Source: Fratercula arctica
Lineage: Eukaryota > Chordata > Aves > Charadriiformes > Alcidae
Length of the DNA stretch: 64,000 bases
Direction of reading: 5' to 3'
Assembly: GCA_947846985.1 (NCBI GenBank)
Contig: CANTUZ010000002.1
Span: 135,121,889-135,185,888 of the forward strand
Part shown: in pieces, positions 49,805 to 61,440 of the stretch
Numbering within the stretch: position 1 is the first letter of the stretch
Layout: every line of letters begins with the position of its first letter
The notes under the pieces: model-generated
What the model was told of the DNA's origin: nothing
What the model saw: only the letters and a program-made list of their open reading frames with translations
Database searches by the model: none
Position numbers and translations under genes: made by a program

Positions 49805-50245
49805 GCAGAATCACAGAGTCACAGAAGGGTCGAGGTTGGATGGCAACTCTGGAGGTCATCAAGTGCAGCCCACTGCTCAAAGCAGGATTGGCTAGAGGAG
49901 GCTGCTTAGTGCCATACCCAGCTGGGTTTCAAGTATCTCCATGAAAGGAGACTGCACAGCTTCTCTGGGCAACCTGTGCCAGTGTTGAGCCATCCTCATA
50001 GGAAAGAGAAAATTCTTATATTTAAATGTAATTTCCTGTATTTCAGTTTGTCCCCATTGCCTCTTGCCTTTTCACTGGGTACTGCTGAAAGGAGCCTAGC
50101 CCCATCCTTTTTGCACCCTCCCTTCAAGTATTTGTGTAAGGTTCCCCCGACCCTTCTCTTCTGCAGGCTGAGCATTCCCTGATCCCTCAGCCTCTCCTCA
50201 CAGGCTTCATAGTGCTTTGCTGGCCATGCTTACCCTGCAGGCCAT
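49805..50245 (-). mobile_element. CR1 LINE 3' end
   Basis: On plus it begins with the antisense octamers 'agaatcacagagtcacagaa' and 'ggtcgaggttggatggcaac'. It continues with 'agtgcagcccactgctcaaa', 'ctctgggcaacctgtgccag', 'cagtttgtccccattgcctc' and 'agcctctcctcacaggc'. This covers the 3' UTR and the last part of ORF2. An extra piece around 49,890-49,915 differs from relatives. Frames are broken. Confidence 0.92.
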
Positions 50246-53200
50246 TGTTTTTAACAACATACAGGAAATCTCCTGTTGAGCATATTCGGCATTGGTGCTT
50301 TATGTATTAAATGTACTTGAAGCAATCTCTGACCTTACTGGGTTCTCAGAGAATAATGCAAGTAAGATTGTTATTTGTTATCTGAAAGAATATGAAAGCT
50401 TTCTTTTGTCATTTGATGGTTTATTGTATGATTAGGGGTAGGATCTTGAAAGTGCTCAGTTTTGCCTTAGATCTGTTCCCTGTTAATTCAGTGGGAGTCT
50501 TATTACTGGCTTCAGCGTAAACACAATAAAGCCTGCATGTAGCCTGCTTTTGAAAATCCCACCTAGTAGCAAATACTACTTATATTTACTCTTATTTTTT
50601 TGTTTCATAAGCCTCTTTATTTTTAGTTCACTAATGTCCTTTCAGAGTCTCTTGTACTGTGGGTTTTAAGAGTTTTTCCATTTTTTTTGATCCACTTGTT
50701 CCTTTCATTTGAACTTAAGCTGAACATTTCATTTATCCACTATTTAAATTACAAATGTTTCATCCAATTTGGCATATTTTGAAAGACAGTCAAGAGCAAG
50801 CGAAATTGAAATGCAGACCTTTGCTGAATTGTTTTAAGAAAACTTGGAAGTTTAAAAATTTTGATTATAAGCTTATTTAATTTTAAAAAATGACTCTTTT
50901 TAGAGTTATTTTATGAATGGGTCATATATTCCTGTACACATAAATCTTTATAAACAAGTCTGTAGAGTGTTTAAATCAGAATTCTTTCAGAGTAATAAAG
51001 AAACTGAGCTCTTTTGAATATATCTACAACAGCCTAAGACTGAATTTGCTGCTTCCAACACCACTAATGTTCTGAACAATTCCTGTATTTAAATTAAGAG
51101 AGCAGATTTAAATTAAAAGAGTCTTAGCTACTCTATTCTTATTATTTTCAGGAGCTACAGGCACAATGTTAGTTTAAAAAAATAGGAAGTGTTGTGGGTG
51201 AATTTGTCATTTTGACCAAATATCTAACAATCAGAGTGAGTATCTTCACTGGGTTTTCATAACTTTCTCCAATATCCTTTTCAGTCCTCTCTTGGCTTCG
51301 GTATCTAACATTAACAAAGGACTTCCACCAAGTTTTATTTCCTGTATACATTTAAATTTTTGAGGTTATTTTACATTAAAAAATAATCATTGACATTGCT
51401 CTACTGGCCGTGACATTTTTTTATACTCTTTTTAGGTAAAAGCTCACTTGTAATAATAAATAAATGAAATGAAAAATATTCATAGCTAGAGATGGAAAAT
51501 GAAGAAACCCTTTTCTTATGTTCAACTTGTCTCTGGAGAACTAGAAAACAGATTTTTACTGCTTCTTAGTATAGCCTCTTAGAAAAGCAAGGCTCAAACT
51601 GAATTTGTACTAGTATGTTTAAAGGTGAAAGGAAGTCCTCGTCAAATCTTGGTAGTAGGTGAGGAAGATGGGAGATTGCATGGTTAATAGTCATGGGGGA
51701 AACACAAATAGCCTTGGTACCAAATAAGGAAAGAATAATGTGTTTGAACCCTACATGAATCAAATGGTTGCAACAGTTGCGTGTAACTTCTGTGACTTTA
51801 CTGTATGTATTTATTCAAGATTTTTTTATTTTACTTGTTCAGATTGTCCACTCAGAAATAATCCTTAGTTTTACTTATTGCTCTACTTGTTTTATTGCTT
51901 CAAATACACAGAAGTGATCTACAAAAATGTTTTGTTACATATCTGAGTATAAGAGTGAAGTATGCTGATTATGCCTCTAAGTCATTCTACCGAGGCTCCC
52001 ATAAAGGTCAGGGAAGCTATAGCGTGGGAAGCCAGACTCCTCAGCAGAAAGGTCATGCTGCCACTAAGAGAAGAGGAATGGCAGGACCAACAGAGAGGCC
52101 ATTCCTATTAAAGGAAGTTAGAACCATCAGACAATAGCACAAGGTGTCTAATTTTCAGATTGTAACAAGTCATCCAAAATACCTTTTTTTTTTCTTCCCA
52201 GCTATTGTGAGGAACATTCCACCTTACAGAAAGACTAGTTCTGATCACTGGGCAGAAAAAAATGATACTTTTATAGCGAAGGAACAGCATTCATAAATGT
52301 CAAAAAGGACAGTTAGACATTTAAAGTGAACTTGTTTCTTAACTGACTAGCACACTTCTGTGATTTTCTTACCTCAGGGAACAGCCGTTCCCTCTCACTA
52401 TGTCCTGTACCAGGTCAGGGGAAAGCTGAGCAGGCAGCCTATGGCAACCCAGGTTAAGAGTCACTTCTCTCTCCCCGTCCAGAGCTACGGACATTTTGCA
52501 TTTACCAATTTCTACTTTATTTGCAGAGCAGATGCATGAAAAACAAAATCCTTGAACAAGACATGTCACAGTTTAAATTGTTGGAGTGGGCAAAAAATCG
52601 TACTTGCATCAGCTAGTGGCTCCAAAGATATTCTCTTGAGATTTCTTAAGAGAACGTTTTGTGAGATTTTAGATCAAGTTTCCAGTCCAGCTCCCTGAAA
52701 GGCTCACCTCATACTTGTATTGTCAGCAGTCCTGGAAAAGACAGAAGCACACAGCAATGGAGGGGAAGGTTGAGGGAGGGCAAGGTGAGTTCATGGCATA
52801 TGAATTTAAGTCACTGTAACTGTGATGAAATACATTTCCAATGCTTTAGGTGTCTGGGAGAACAGACTGATGTAGAAACAAAACAGACCTTGCTGTGTTG
52901 CAGGTTCTAGTTTTAACAAGAGTCTTGCAAAACTTACGACTCAATAATAGTAGAGAGGGGCTGAAATACTGGTCCGTGTTTAATCTCAACTCAGTCCCTT
53001 CATCCATCATCCAACCTTCCAGCTGTTCCAGCAGGAGCAGGAAAGGCTCTCAAGCGCTCTTTCCTCTACCCACTTGCTCACTTTTGTATACAGTGTAATT
53101 AAATATGAATTACAAAATGCTCACACTTCTGGGTACATCATCATAAATAGAGGTCAGTTTGGGGATCTCTTGAATTTAGATGTTAAATCATTTTTGTGGC

Positions 53201-53257
53201 ACTGTGATCTTCGTGCTTGCTCAAGTCAGAGGGAGTTAACGAAGAGCCAGCTATATG

Positions 53258-53301
53258 TAATTCTGTAATTCTGTTCTGTAATTCTGTTCTGTAATTCTGT
53301 T
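53258..53301. repeat. 13-bp tandem repeat (CTGTTCTGTAATT)
   Basis: Units at 53,271-53,283 and 53,284-53,296 with partial units on both sides. The octamer content (ATTCTGT) resembles the CR1 3' tail, but no CR1 body precedes it. Confidence 0.92.
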
Positions 53302-54285
53302 GTGCTCAGAAAATCCCACCTTCTCTTTGTATTGAATGAGGTGAGCAAATGGTTTGTTCCTCATATTTGGCTTTTGGGGGCGGTGGGGGGGCAGATGGAC
53401 GGGACACTATTGACATAGATACATGAATTAAATTGAGCAAGGAAATTGTGAGAAGTTGGCACTATGAGAATTGAGCCCTTTTTCTTTGATGTCTGTTTAT
53501 TCCTTTTCTCAGTTTAAGTGTACATTTGAGGAATTACTAATTCTGTCTTCTCAAATGAAGGTGATTTTTTGATTTTTTCCCTTTGTTTCTTTGTTATTTA
53601 TAACTGGAAAGTCTTAGGACAGTATGGACCATCCAGATTCCTTAGATAGGGAGCCACAAAAACAGAAAAACCAAGAATTTACTGTTCTTATGTGCCTGAA
53701 TTAGCATGTTTCTATCTAGCTGTTCCCTGTACAATATAAAGCTATCAAAACATCAGTTTATCCATATGTATTTTTTATTTTGACTTCACTCTCTTAGAAA
53801 ATTTAAATCCAATGTGTTCAGCTAATAGCTTCTTCAGCAAAACCTTCTTCTACCTGCAGTGCTAATCTCCCAGTTAAAATTCAAAATGAAATATATTTTA
53901 TTTGTTTTGGAGGGGTGCTCTAGTTTTGTGTTAATAAAACTAATCCTTTTTTCACAGCATTCTTTAATATCTATTCCATTTTCACCAACACATCAACATC
54001 AAATCATTTTTCATAGGAATCTCATCTAATTTAAGGATGGAGTGTACTGCAGAAGGACGCGTAGCTAGTGAGGACAGAGGATAGTGGAATGTGATGGGAC
54101 TGGTAACAAACCCTGTCTGTTGATTGTGCTCTTACCCTTGGTTTATTTTATACAGAACATTTTCTGAACATATTAGTTGCTTGATTGGCAGATTCTGAAC
54201 TAAGATTTTTGTTTATACTTTACTTATAGCTTTCAGGTACATTGATGAGTTTAAAATCTTATTATTCTTATCTTCCCTTTGACAG

Positions 54286-54506
54286 TCTTAAGGAACAGAA
54301 CATTGCTAGGTTTTGCTGATATAAATGTTGGGCAAACATTAGTGAGCTCAGAAGCAGCAGCTATTCAGAGGTTCAGGATGATGCCGTATGGCCTACATTG
54401 GTACAAATGTAGGATGTTTGATATCTTCACCAATAGTAACCATTCCTTGCTGTATGATGGGAGTGCATCAGGAGTTGAATTCTGGTTGTTTCTGATAATA
54501 AAACAG
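54286..54506 (+). other. Candidate exon (221 bp), weak
   Basis: An acceptor-like 'attcttatcttccctttgacag' ends at 54,285, and a donor-like 'aaacag|gtgtga' follows 54,506. The interval is open in one frame for about 73 codons (GFADINVGQTLVSSEAAAIQ..., then DGSASGVEFWLF). The donor is weak and no homology is recognised. It may be chance. Confidence 0.18.
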
Positions 54507-55260
54507 GTGTGAGCATTGTCTCCTTTTCAACTGCTTGCTCATACGATTGTACTCATGACAGGCAGATATAACTTCACTTCAGCATCTGTTTCAGCTCTGT
54601 TTTTAGTAAGGGTAACTATTTGAACTCCTGCTTCTGTCTACTGAGAAAGTTGAAACAAATTTCTCTCATGAAATATAAAAATAGTTGTCCTGATTCAATG
54701 AAAGGTTTCATCCAGCTCCGTGTTATAGCAGCCAGTAGCCAACATTCAAGCAGATGATCAATAACGTAAAGCCAGTAGTGGGTGTTTCTCTGAAAGTAAG
54801 TAAAATTTTGTTACATTTATGCTCTTTATCTCTTATGTCAAAGCTACCTTTTTAAATCCTGAAATAAATGCTAGGAATGATACAATAATAAATCAACAAT
54901 TATTTTTTTCTATTTCTACTTCTGGCATCCAATGAATTAAATTATTTTCCTTTTGTTTTATTAAGATGTACTTCTTAAGATTTCATTTCAAATAGTATTT
55001 CAGACACTTGACCAAGAAACAAAAGCTGTATGTCGTAGTCCATAAAAGTATAATGTGTGAAGTATGGATTCGATAGACTCTGATTTACATATGGTGTGAT
55101 TGTAGCAGTACATCTCCTCCATTTAAGTCATCAGAACATTGAGAAGGTCAGAACTTGGGTACATCATCTTTGTCTGTGATGTTTCAAGTTACTTTAATTG
55201 CTGAATGCAGAACAAATATAAAAATTAGACCAACTTTACTGTAAATAAGTTGTCTTCATT

Positions 55261-55356
55261 TAAAAAAAAACAAACGAACAAACCAAAAACCGCAAAATTA
55301 CAACCCAGAAACACCACCCATCAAGAAAAAAAAAATCAAACCCAAAAAACCCCATG
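55261..55356. repeat. A-rich / CAAA low-complexity region
   Basis: A-runs separated by C, G or CC ('caaacgaacaaaccaaaaac'), ending in 'aaaaaaccccatgag'. Confidence 0.85.
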
Positions 55357-55438
55357 AGGCTCAAATGCTTAAAAGCAACTTATTTTTTTCTGTCTGTAAA
55401 AGCATTTATGAAACATTGATTCCAGTCTGCCAAATACT

Positions 55439-55440
<2 letters not shown>

Positions 55441-55470
<30 letters not shown>

Positions 55471-55475
55471 TTTTT
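55441..55475. repeat. (TTTTC)n leading into poly-T (22 T)
   Basis: 'ttcttttcttttc' followed by 22 T at 55,454-55,475 and five A. Confidence 0.95.
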
Positions 55476-58400
55476 AAAAAGAAGCTTGTTGGTTATTTTC
55501 TTGTCTTGATATGCTTTGGTGTTGGCCACAGTAAAGAGGAAAATCATGTCATGTAACTCTCCTGTGAAAATTTACATGAAAACAACATTTATCAAAAACA
55601 AGACTTTCACCACTCTAAGGCATGTTTTACCAATGCAAGTTAAATCCTCTCCAAACCCAGGTTTGGCTACGGCACGTACAGCAGGCCACTCAGATATTGA
55701 TGTTGGCAGTATTAAAATATTTTTTTCTGAGACTGTTTTCTCTTTTTCTTAACATGCCATGTCTCTTTATTTCTCATACTGTCTATCTTTTATGCTGAGT
55801 AAAAGAGGGCTTCCTCTCCTGATCTGGGCATGACTGTGGGTCAAAATTCCCCATTGGCTGGGGTTTGGCATGAAAAGAATAAAGCCTAGCCCAAATGTAT
55901 CTTCAGTCTTGACTGTTCCCATACTGCCTGCTTCATGACTCCTTTAGTTTACCTAGGAGTCTTTTTTTATCTCATATCTGGGTATATTCTGCAGGACAAT
56001 TTCAGGAAAGGAAGCTTGATTAAACGTGAGAGGAAAATGCAACATAATGAAGGCGTGAAGATGAGTGTAGTAAAAAAAAAAAAAAAGTAAATAACTTACA
56101 TAAGCACAGGGACTAACTACAGTAAAAAGATTCCGGAATCTGTTACTATCAAAGGCATGTGTTCAGGTATCTCTCTTAAAAGTGTAACAATACTTTCTTG
56201 ATTACAGGAAAGATGCTTCCCTTACTTTTGGCAGGATTTTTGAAACAGACAATCCAAAAAAAATGAAGTAAGATAAACCTAAAAAAAGCAGGTAGTCTTT
56301 TGTAATGTGTTACTTTACTTCTGTCTCCACAAAAATACTTTCTTTCTGGATATGCATATCACACAGGTAAAATACCCAATGAAATTAGGATGATTACATG
56401 TAGAAAACAGAAAGCATTAAACCGATGAACTAACAAATTTAATCACTGAGATCATGAAATGATCATGTGAAATGTGTTTGCATAAATGTCATCCTGGTTA
56501 CATTGAGCTAATCTTTATATAGTGCAATAAAGAAAAAATATATGTATTGATGCATTATAAGCTCAGAATATGATTCTGCTATGGCCCATCCCTAAATGCC
56601 ACCTGCCCTACTTTTGTCAACACCAGAACACATCTCACCCTTTGATGAGTGAGCTCAATTTACTAAGTTTTGTTGCTGGATTAGTTTTCTCCTTGTTTCT
56701 GATGAGCTTCACAAGGGGTCAAATAAACTGCTCAGGTTACATACAGGAAACATTTAGGACCACATAATTAGAGATGAAGCTATAAGGGCAGGAAGAGAAC
56801 TGATTACTACAGTAGTCTCAGCTTAAACCGATGTGAAACACAGAGTGTGCAGGCCCAGGAAATCAGAATGGTTAGGGACGGCTGCACTGAGCGCTCAGAA
56901 CGGTACTTACATCCCAGTCAGCTGCATTTATGTTAATACATTGAAAGTAATTTCATGAATGAGTGCATATTCACTGTCTTCTGAACACAGGATCTGACCT
57001 GTAATTGATGCAAAGTACCATACCTGTGCTGCCTTCAATAAATGCATATTACTTTAGGTCAGCTGCAGCCCTCCTCTCTGCGATTAGGACAAGGAGTCTG
57101 ACTTGGGAGATTGAAATATAGAGTGAATGAAACAACGAAAAAGGGTAGGATAGGAATAATCCATACAAAAATCAGAATTAATCAAATCATTAAGAGAAAG
57201 AGTTTACTAAAAAACAGTAGGTCTGTTTTATGGCTAAAGCATCTATGATTCTGGATTTTAATACGAAAAGCAACTGCTAATAGATTCAGCATCCTAAATT
57301 TAGTGCACTTTAGAAGAATCCTTTGGTGTCTTGGGACTAAATTAAGATTTTAAAACTTCGCAGACCTGGGACACTGATCAAACTTCTCTTTGTTTTCTTT
57401 GGACATCTGGGAATTAAATTTACTGATGCCTGACCTAAACCTGGGCCTGACAATTTGTGCTATAGACTGTTTTATGAGTTTTTTCCTGTTTCTAGACTCT
57501 GACTTAGTTTTTCTGTTGCTTCCAGAATGCCCCAGAGTTTGATGTGTTCAGCTGCCTCTTCTCTTCTGCAGGCAGTTTATCAAGCAGTCCTTCACTGCTT
57601 GCCCAGTTTACAACTGACGGCCAATCCGGGTGAAGTCTTAAAAATGAGCAGGACCCTCTCGTGTTCACTGGTCATGGCTGAAACTGTTGGCATCTGAGTG
57701 ACTGTGTCCTTCTCTACTCTAGAATTTTCAGATTATTAAATAACATGTTCAATTCTTTGTATTTCAGGCCATAAATAATTAGATGATAAAAAGTCTCAAT
57801 GTGTCTGTTTTCAAAGAATAGCAGGATTAGGGAGGACACTAATGAACTCAGGACACCTTGTCTTCTGAAGCAGCTCTCTCCTGGGTCTGTAACACCTGGA
57901 GCTTCTTCAAGATGTATAGCTTTTTTCCCAGACAAAATATTTTTAGAGCTACATGTAGTAAGGGCTAAGTGATGAGGGGAAGGAGGGCACCAAGCAGAGA
58001 GGAAATATGCTTGAGTCAGCTGTTGGCAGCTACCTGGCAAGAGGTCCCAGGGGGTGGGCAGGACTACAAGGAATCTGGGAAAGCCATCTGACTACTCACA
58101 GGTGTCAGGAAAGGTTTTGCAAGGCTTGATTCTAGAAACAGACACCATGATTTTAGAGTTCATATTCTCATGTGCATTTTTTTTTTAATCAGGAATATAT
58201 ATTTCACATAACAGATTGCATTTCAAAATAACTCTCAAAGGAATACAGAACTGATGAGAATTCATTAGTTAGCACAGTGACAAGCAGCAAGTTATTTTTA
58301 AAATGACTAGCATAAGGGCAGGTGAATGAATCTCATAGAAACTAATCTATATGAATGATTTAAAATGAGATTAGATTAAATGTTAATCATCCACTGTGCT

Positions 58401-58581
58401 ATTGAAACACTGCATAGTTGCTGGTTTTATTCACCAATAAATAAGTTCAGTGTATTGCAAATTAACATTTCACATTTTTCCTGGAGAGGGGTAGATCTAG
58501 TATAATGCCTATACCAAAAGATACCTATACAAAGATGCCTGTATCTGTCCTCTCCTTGTTTAGATTTTGAAATCCTTATCC
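55476..58581. other. AT-rich non-coding sequence
   Basis: No gene or interspersed repeat recognised; there is a short A run at about 56,071-56,085. The minus-strand frame at 57,714-58,040 (108 codons) has no recognisable domain. Confidence 0.5.
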
Positions 58582-58643
58582 TCCCCATCCTCATCCCCGC
58601 CTCTCCCGCCCCCACCCCCACCCCCCACACCCCCCCGCCACCT
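58582..58643. repeat. C-rich low-complexity tract
   Basis: Multiple runs of 3-7 C separated by single other bases ('gcccccacccccacccccca'). The minus strand has several G-runs compatible with a G-quadruplex. Confidence 0.93.
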
Positions 58644-60366
58644 TCCTTTTGAAATAAAGTCTACCATACATTAAAGAATAAACCAAAAAGGAATGCTTCT
58701 CTAGTAAGAGATGCAGGCACTAGTGAAATCAATAGACTCGGCCTTTGGGGTTTTAAGTCCATTTGCTGAATGGCAGAGTGCGATTGTTTTGTTTAAGGAT
58801 TTTCATGACTCTTAAACAATGGCTCTGTGTTCTAGTATCAGTTAGACTCTTCTATGCTTTAATGGTATTAGTCAAAGCAGATCTGTAGCTGGACAACTTT
58901 ACTAGCAAAACTTCACAGTGGTGTGCTAGTGAGAAAGCAAAAGCACTGTGTATGCATAAATATGAATGTTTACATACATATATATGTATGTGTGTGTATA
59001 AGAAAAGCTACATGGAGACTTTCTGAAAGATGTCAATCAAATATTCTTATACCAGCTCTTCAACAAAACTACGCCATACAAATTTGTCACATAGATTTGG
59101 CTTCAGCTGCACATTCTTTCCTTGTATCTGCCACACAGAACTTTTTCATAGATTTATTATAATGGGAAAGTTGAAGTTTTAGTTGCTGACGACCTCTCGG
59201 CAGTTGATAGACAAATGTTTCAGGACTGTGTAGTCACATTAATTGGATGTCACAACTAAAGAAAACTTCAAAACTTCCACATCTGAATAGTTCAGAGCTG
59301 GCATTTAACATACCTAGCTTGGTTTTGAGAGTTCTCACTCTGAAAGGAGTGATGAGCAGGGTAATTTATACCTCTCTGTCCTACTGGCACCATAATTTTA
59401 CCACTCACTGTATTTCTTTTACACTGTTTCTGACATTTCTTCTGTCCAAGAGAACTGTAAACTTAACATTAAAAATTCGCTACTGGGGCAATATCCTACT
59501 GCAAGAGGTGGATCCTAAAATAATTTTTGCAGCAGTGGGATCCTGATTTTCTCTATGAATTATTCACTGTTCAAACAGCATGTGGTCAGATACTCTGTTT
59601 ACTCTTTGGTCTCAGTCTCTCCAGCTATTACAATTAATCACTGTTTCTGTTTCTTGCATAATACTCCCTCACTTCTTCATCATTTTTAAAGGGAAAAACA
59701 ATCAAAAATAACTATTTAAAAATTCCATCTTTTGAGATTTTTATTTACTTCTTACCTACTGTGTTTTCCTAGTGTTTCTATCTTTTCACAATGCTATTTG
59801 TCTTCTGAGTATGTATAGACAATCTTTTCTTACTTACTTTGGTTCCATTATCTGGCATTGTCTAATCCTTCTGTATTGCATGCATTACTTTATATGTATG
59901 CACACCTTGGTAGCTGCCTTGTATCTGTACCTTTCAGTTTCCCTTCTCTTCTACTTTCTTTACCAGTTCATTCTGCAGTCGAACTCTTCTGCTAAAATTT
60001 CTTTCAGTGATGTGTCGGATTTCTTAAGAATTTGTCTTATATCGTGTTTTAGTGATGATGAAAATCTTGGTGTTATTTTTGATTTACCAATCTTTTCACA
60101 TGGTCTGCTTGTCCAATTAGTGCTTTGTTCACTTTACATAGCAAGGTTTACTTTATATATCCTAATATGACTGTATAACCATTCTTTTACAGTTTCAACT
60201 GTCACAAAATTGATCTAAATTTTTCATTAACTATTCTGACTAATAATTTTTTTTAATAAAAGTCTCAACAAACAGCCAATGTTATACCTGCTCTGTGCTT
60301 GATAAGGACCAAACCTTGTCCCTGTATCTCTGGCTGCAGAGAGGCTCATGACTGTGAAGAGTATAA
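58644..60366. other. AT-rich non-coding sequence
   Basis: Contains a short alternating TA/TG stretch (58,972-59,000) and a T-rich 132-codon frame at 59,772-60,170, discussed under findings. No gene is confirmed. Confidence 0.5.
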
Positions 60367-61440
60367 CAGAATCACAGAAAGATTGAGGTTGGAAGGGACC
60401 TCTGAAGCTCATCTGGTCCAAACCCCCTGCTCAAGCAGGGCCACATAGAACCAGTTGCAAAGGACCATGTCCAGACAACTTTTGAATATCTCCAAGGACA
60501 GAGACTACACAACCTCTCAGGGAAATCTGTGCCAGCACTCGGTCACCCTCACAGTCAAAAAGTATTTCCTGATGTTCAGACTGAACCTCTTGTGTTTCAG
60601 TTTGTGCTTATTTCCTCTGGTCCTGTCAGTGGGCACCACTGAAAAGAACCTGGCTCCAACTTCTTTGCACCTTCCCTTCAAGTATCTATGTACATTGGTG
60701 AGATCTCTGAGCCTTCTCTTCTCCATGCTGAACAGTCCCAGCTCTCTCAGCTTCTCCTCATATGTGAGGCTGCCCAGTCCCTTAATTATCCTGGTAGCCC
60801 TTTGCTGGACTATCTCTAGGATGTCCATGTCTCTCTTGTACTGGGGAGCCCAGAACTGGACACAATACTCCAGTTGTGGCCTCACCAGTAGTTAAATAGA
60901 GGGGCAGGATCACCTCCCTTGGTCTGGTGGCAACACTGCTCCTAGGTGGCCCAGCATGTTGATGGTCTTCTTGGGCACTAGGGTGCATTGCTGGCTCATG
61001 TTCAACTTGGTGTCCACCAAGACCCTCAGGGCCATTTCTGCAAAGCTGCTTTCCAGCTGTGTGGCCCCCAGCCACACACATTGGTGCATGGGGTTGTTCC
61101 CACCCAGGTGCAGGACTTTGCACTTCCCTTTGTTGAACTGCATGAGGTTCCTGCCAGCTGATTTCTCCAGCTTGTCGAGGTCCTTCTGGATGACAGCACA
61201 ATCCTATGTTGTATCAGTCACTCCTCCCAGTTTTGCATCATCAGCAAACTTGCTGAGGCTACACTGTGCCCTACCTTACAAATAATTAATAAAGGTGTTG
61301 AAAAGTCTTGGACCCAGTATTGGCCCCTGGGTTACATTACTAGCTATTCGCCTCCAACAAGACTTCATACCACTGATCACCACCCTCTGGGCCTGGCCTT
61401 TCAACCATTTTTCAGCCCACTTCACTGTCTACTACAAGTA
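60367..61440 (-). mobile_element. CR1 LINE, 1.07 kb, best-preserved copy
   Basis: On plus it begins with antisense octamers 'acagaatcacagaaagattg' and 'aggttggaagggacctctga', and covers the 3' UTR and the C-terminal part of ORF2. It ends near 'cacttcactgtctac'. On the minus strand the reverse-transcriptase motif C is intact as FADDAKLGG (plus 61,225-61,251, with FADD at 61,237-61,248). Downstream come GKCKVLHLGGNNPMHQ and then the C-terminal region listed separately. It is 5'-truncated upstream of motif C, so motifs A and B are absent and it cannot be active. It is less diverged than the 13.6 kb and 18.5 kb copies. Confidence 0.95.
60517..60885 (-). pseudogene. CR1 ORF2 C-terminal fragment
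   Basis: One hundred and twenty-two codons read through the C-terminus of CR1 ORF2: RPQLEYCVQFWAPQYKRDMD, then LGLFSMEKRRLRDLTNVHRY, then RTRGNKHKLKHKRFSLNIRK and a final VRVTECWHRFP. These are the conserved post-RT blocks of the family (HLEYCVQFWAP, LFSLEKRRLR, DRTRGN). The methionine at the start is internal to the ancestral protein and not a true start. The frame ends before the usual C-terminus and lacks the catalytic core, so this is a fossil. Confidence 0.92.

Larger units (their letters stand above)
50246..55260. other. AT-rich non-coding sequence
   Basis: No gene is confirmed. 50,475-50,560 carries ancient-repeat-like 'tcagtgggagtcttatta'. A G-rich patch (GGGGGCGGTGGGGGGG type) lies at 53,376-53,392. 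The 80-codon frame at 51,895-52,137 has no recognisable domain. Candidate exon and tandem repeat are listed separately. Confidence 0.45.

Noticed and set aside
54729..54795. Short segment between 'gttatag' and 'gtaagt', exon-like
   Set aside because: All three frames contain stops and the acceptor lacks a polypyrimidine tract. A lone consensus donor is not enough.
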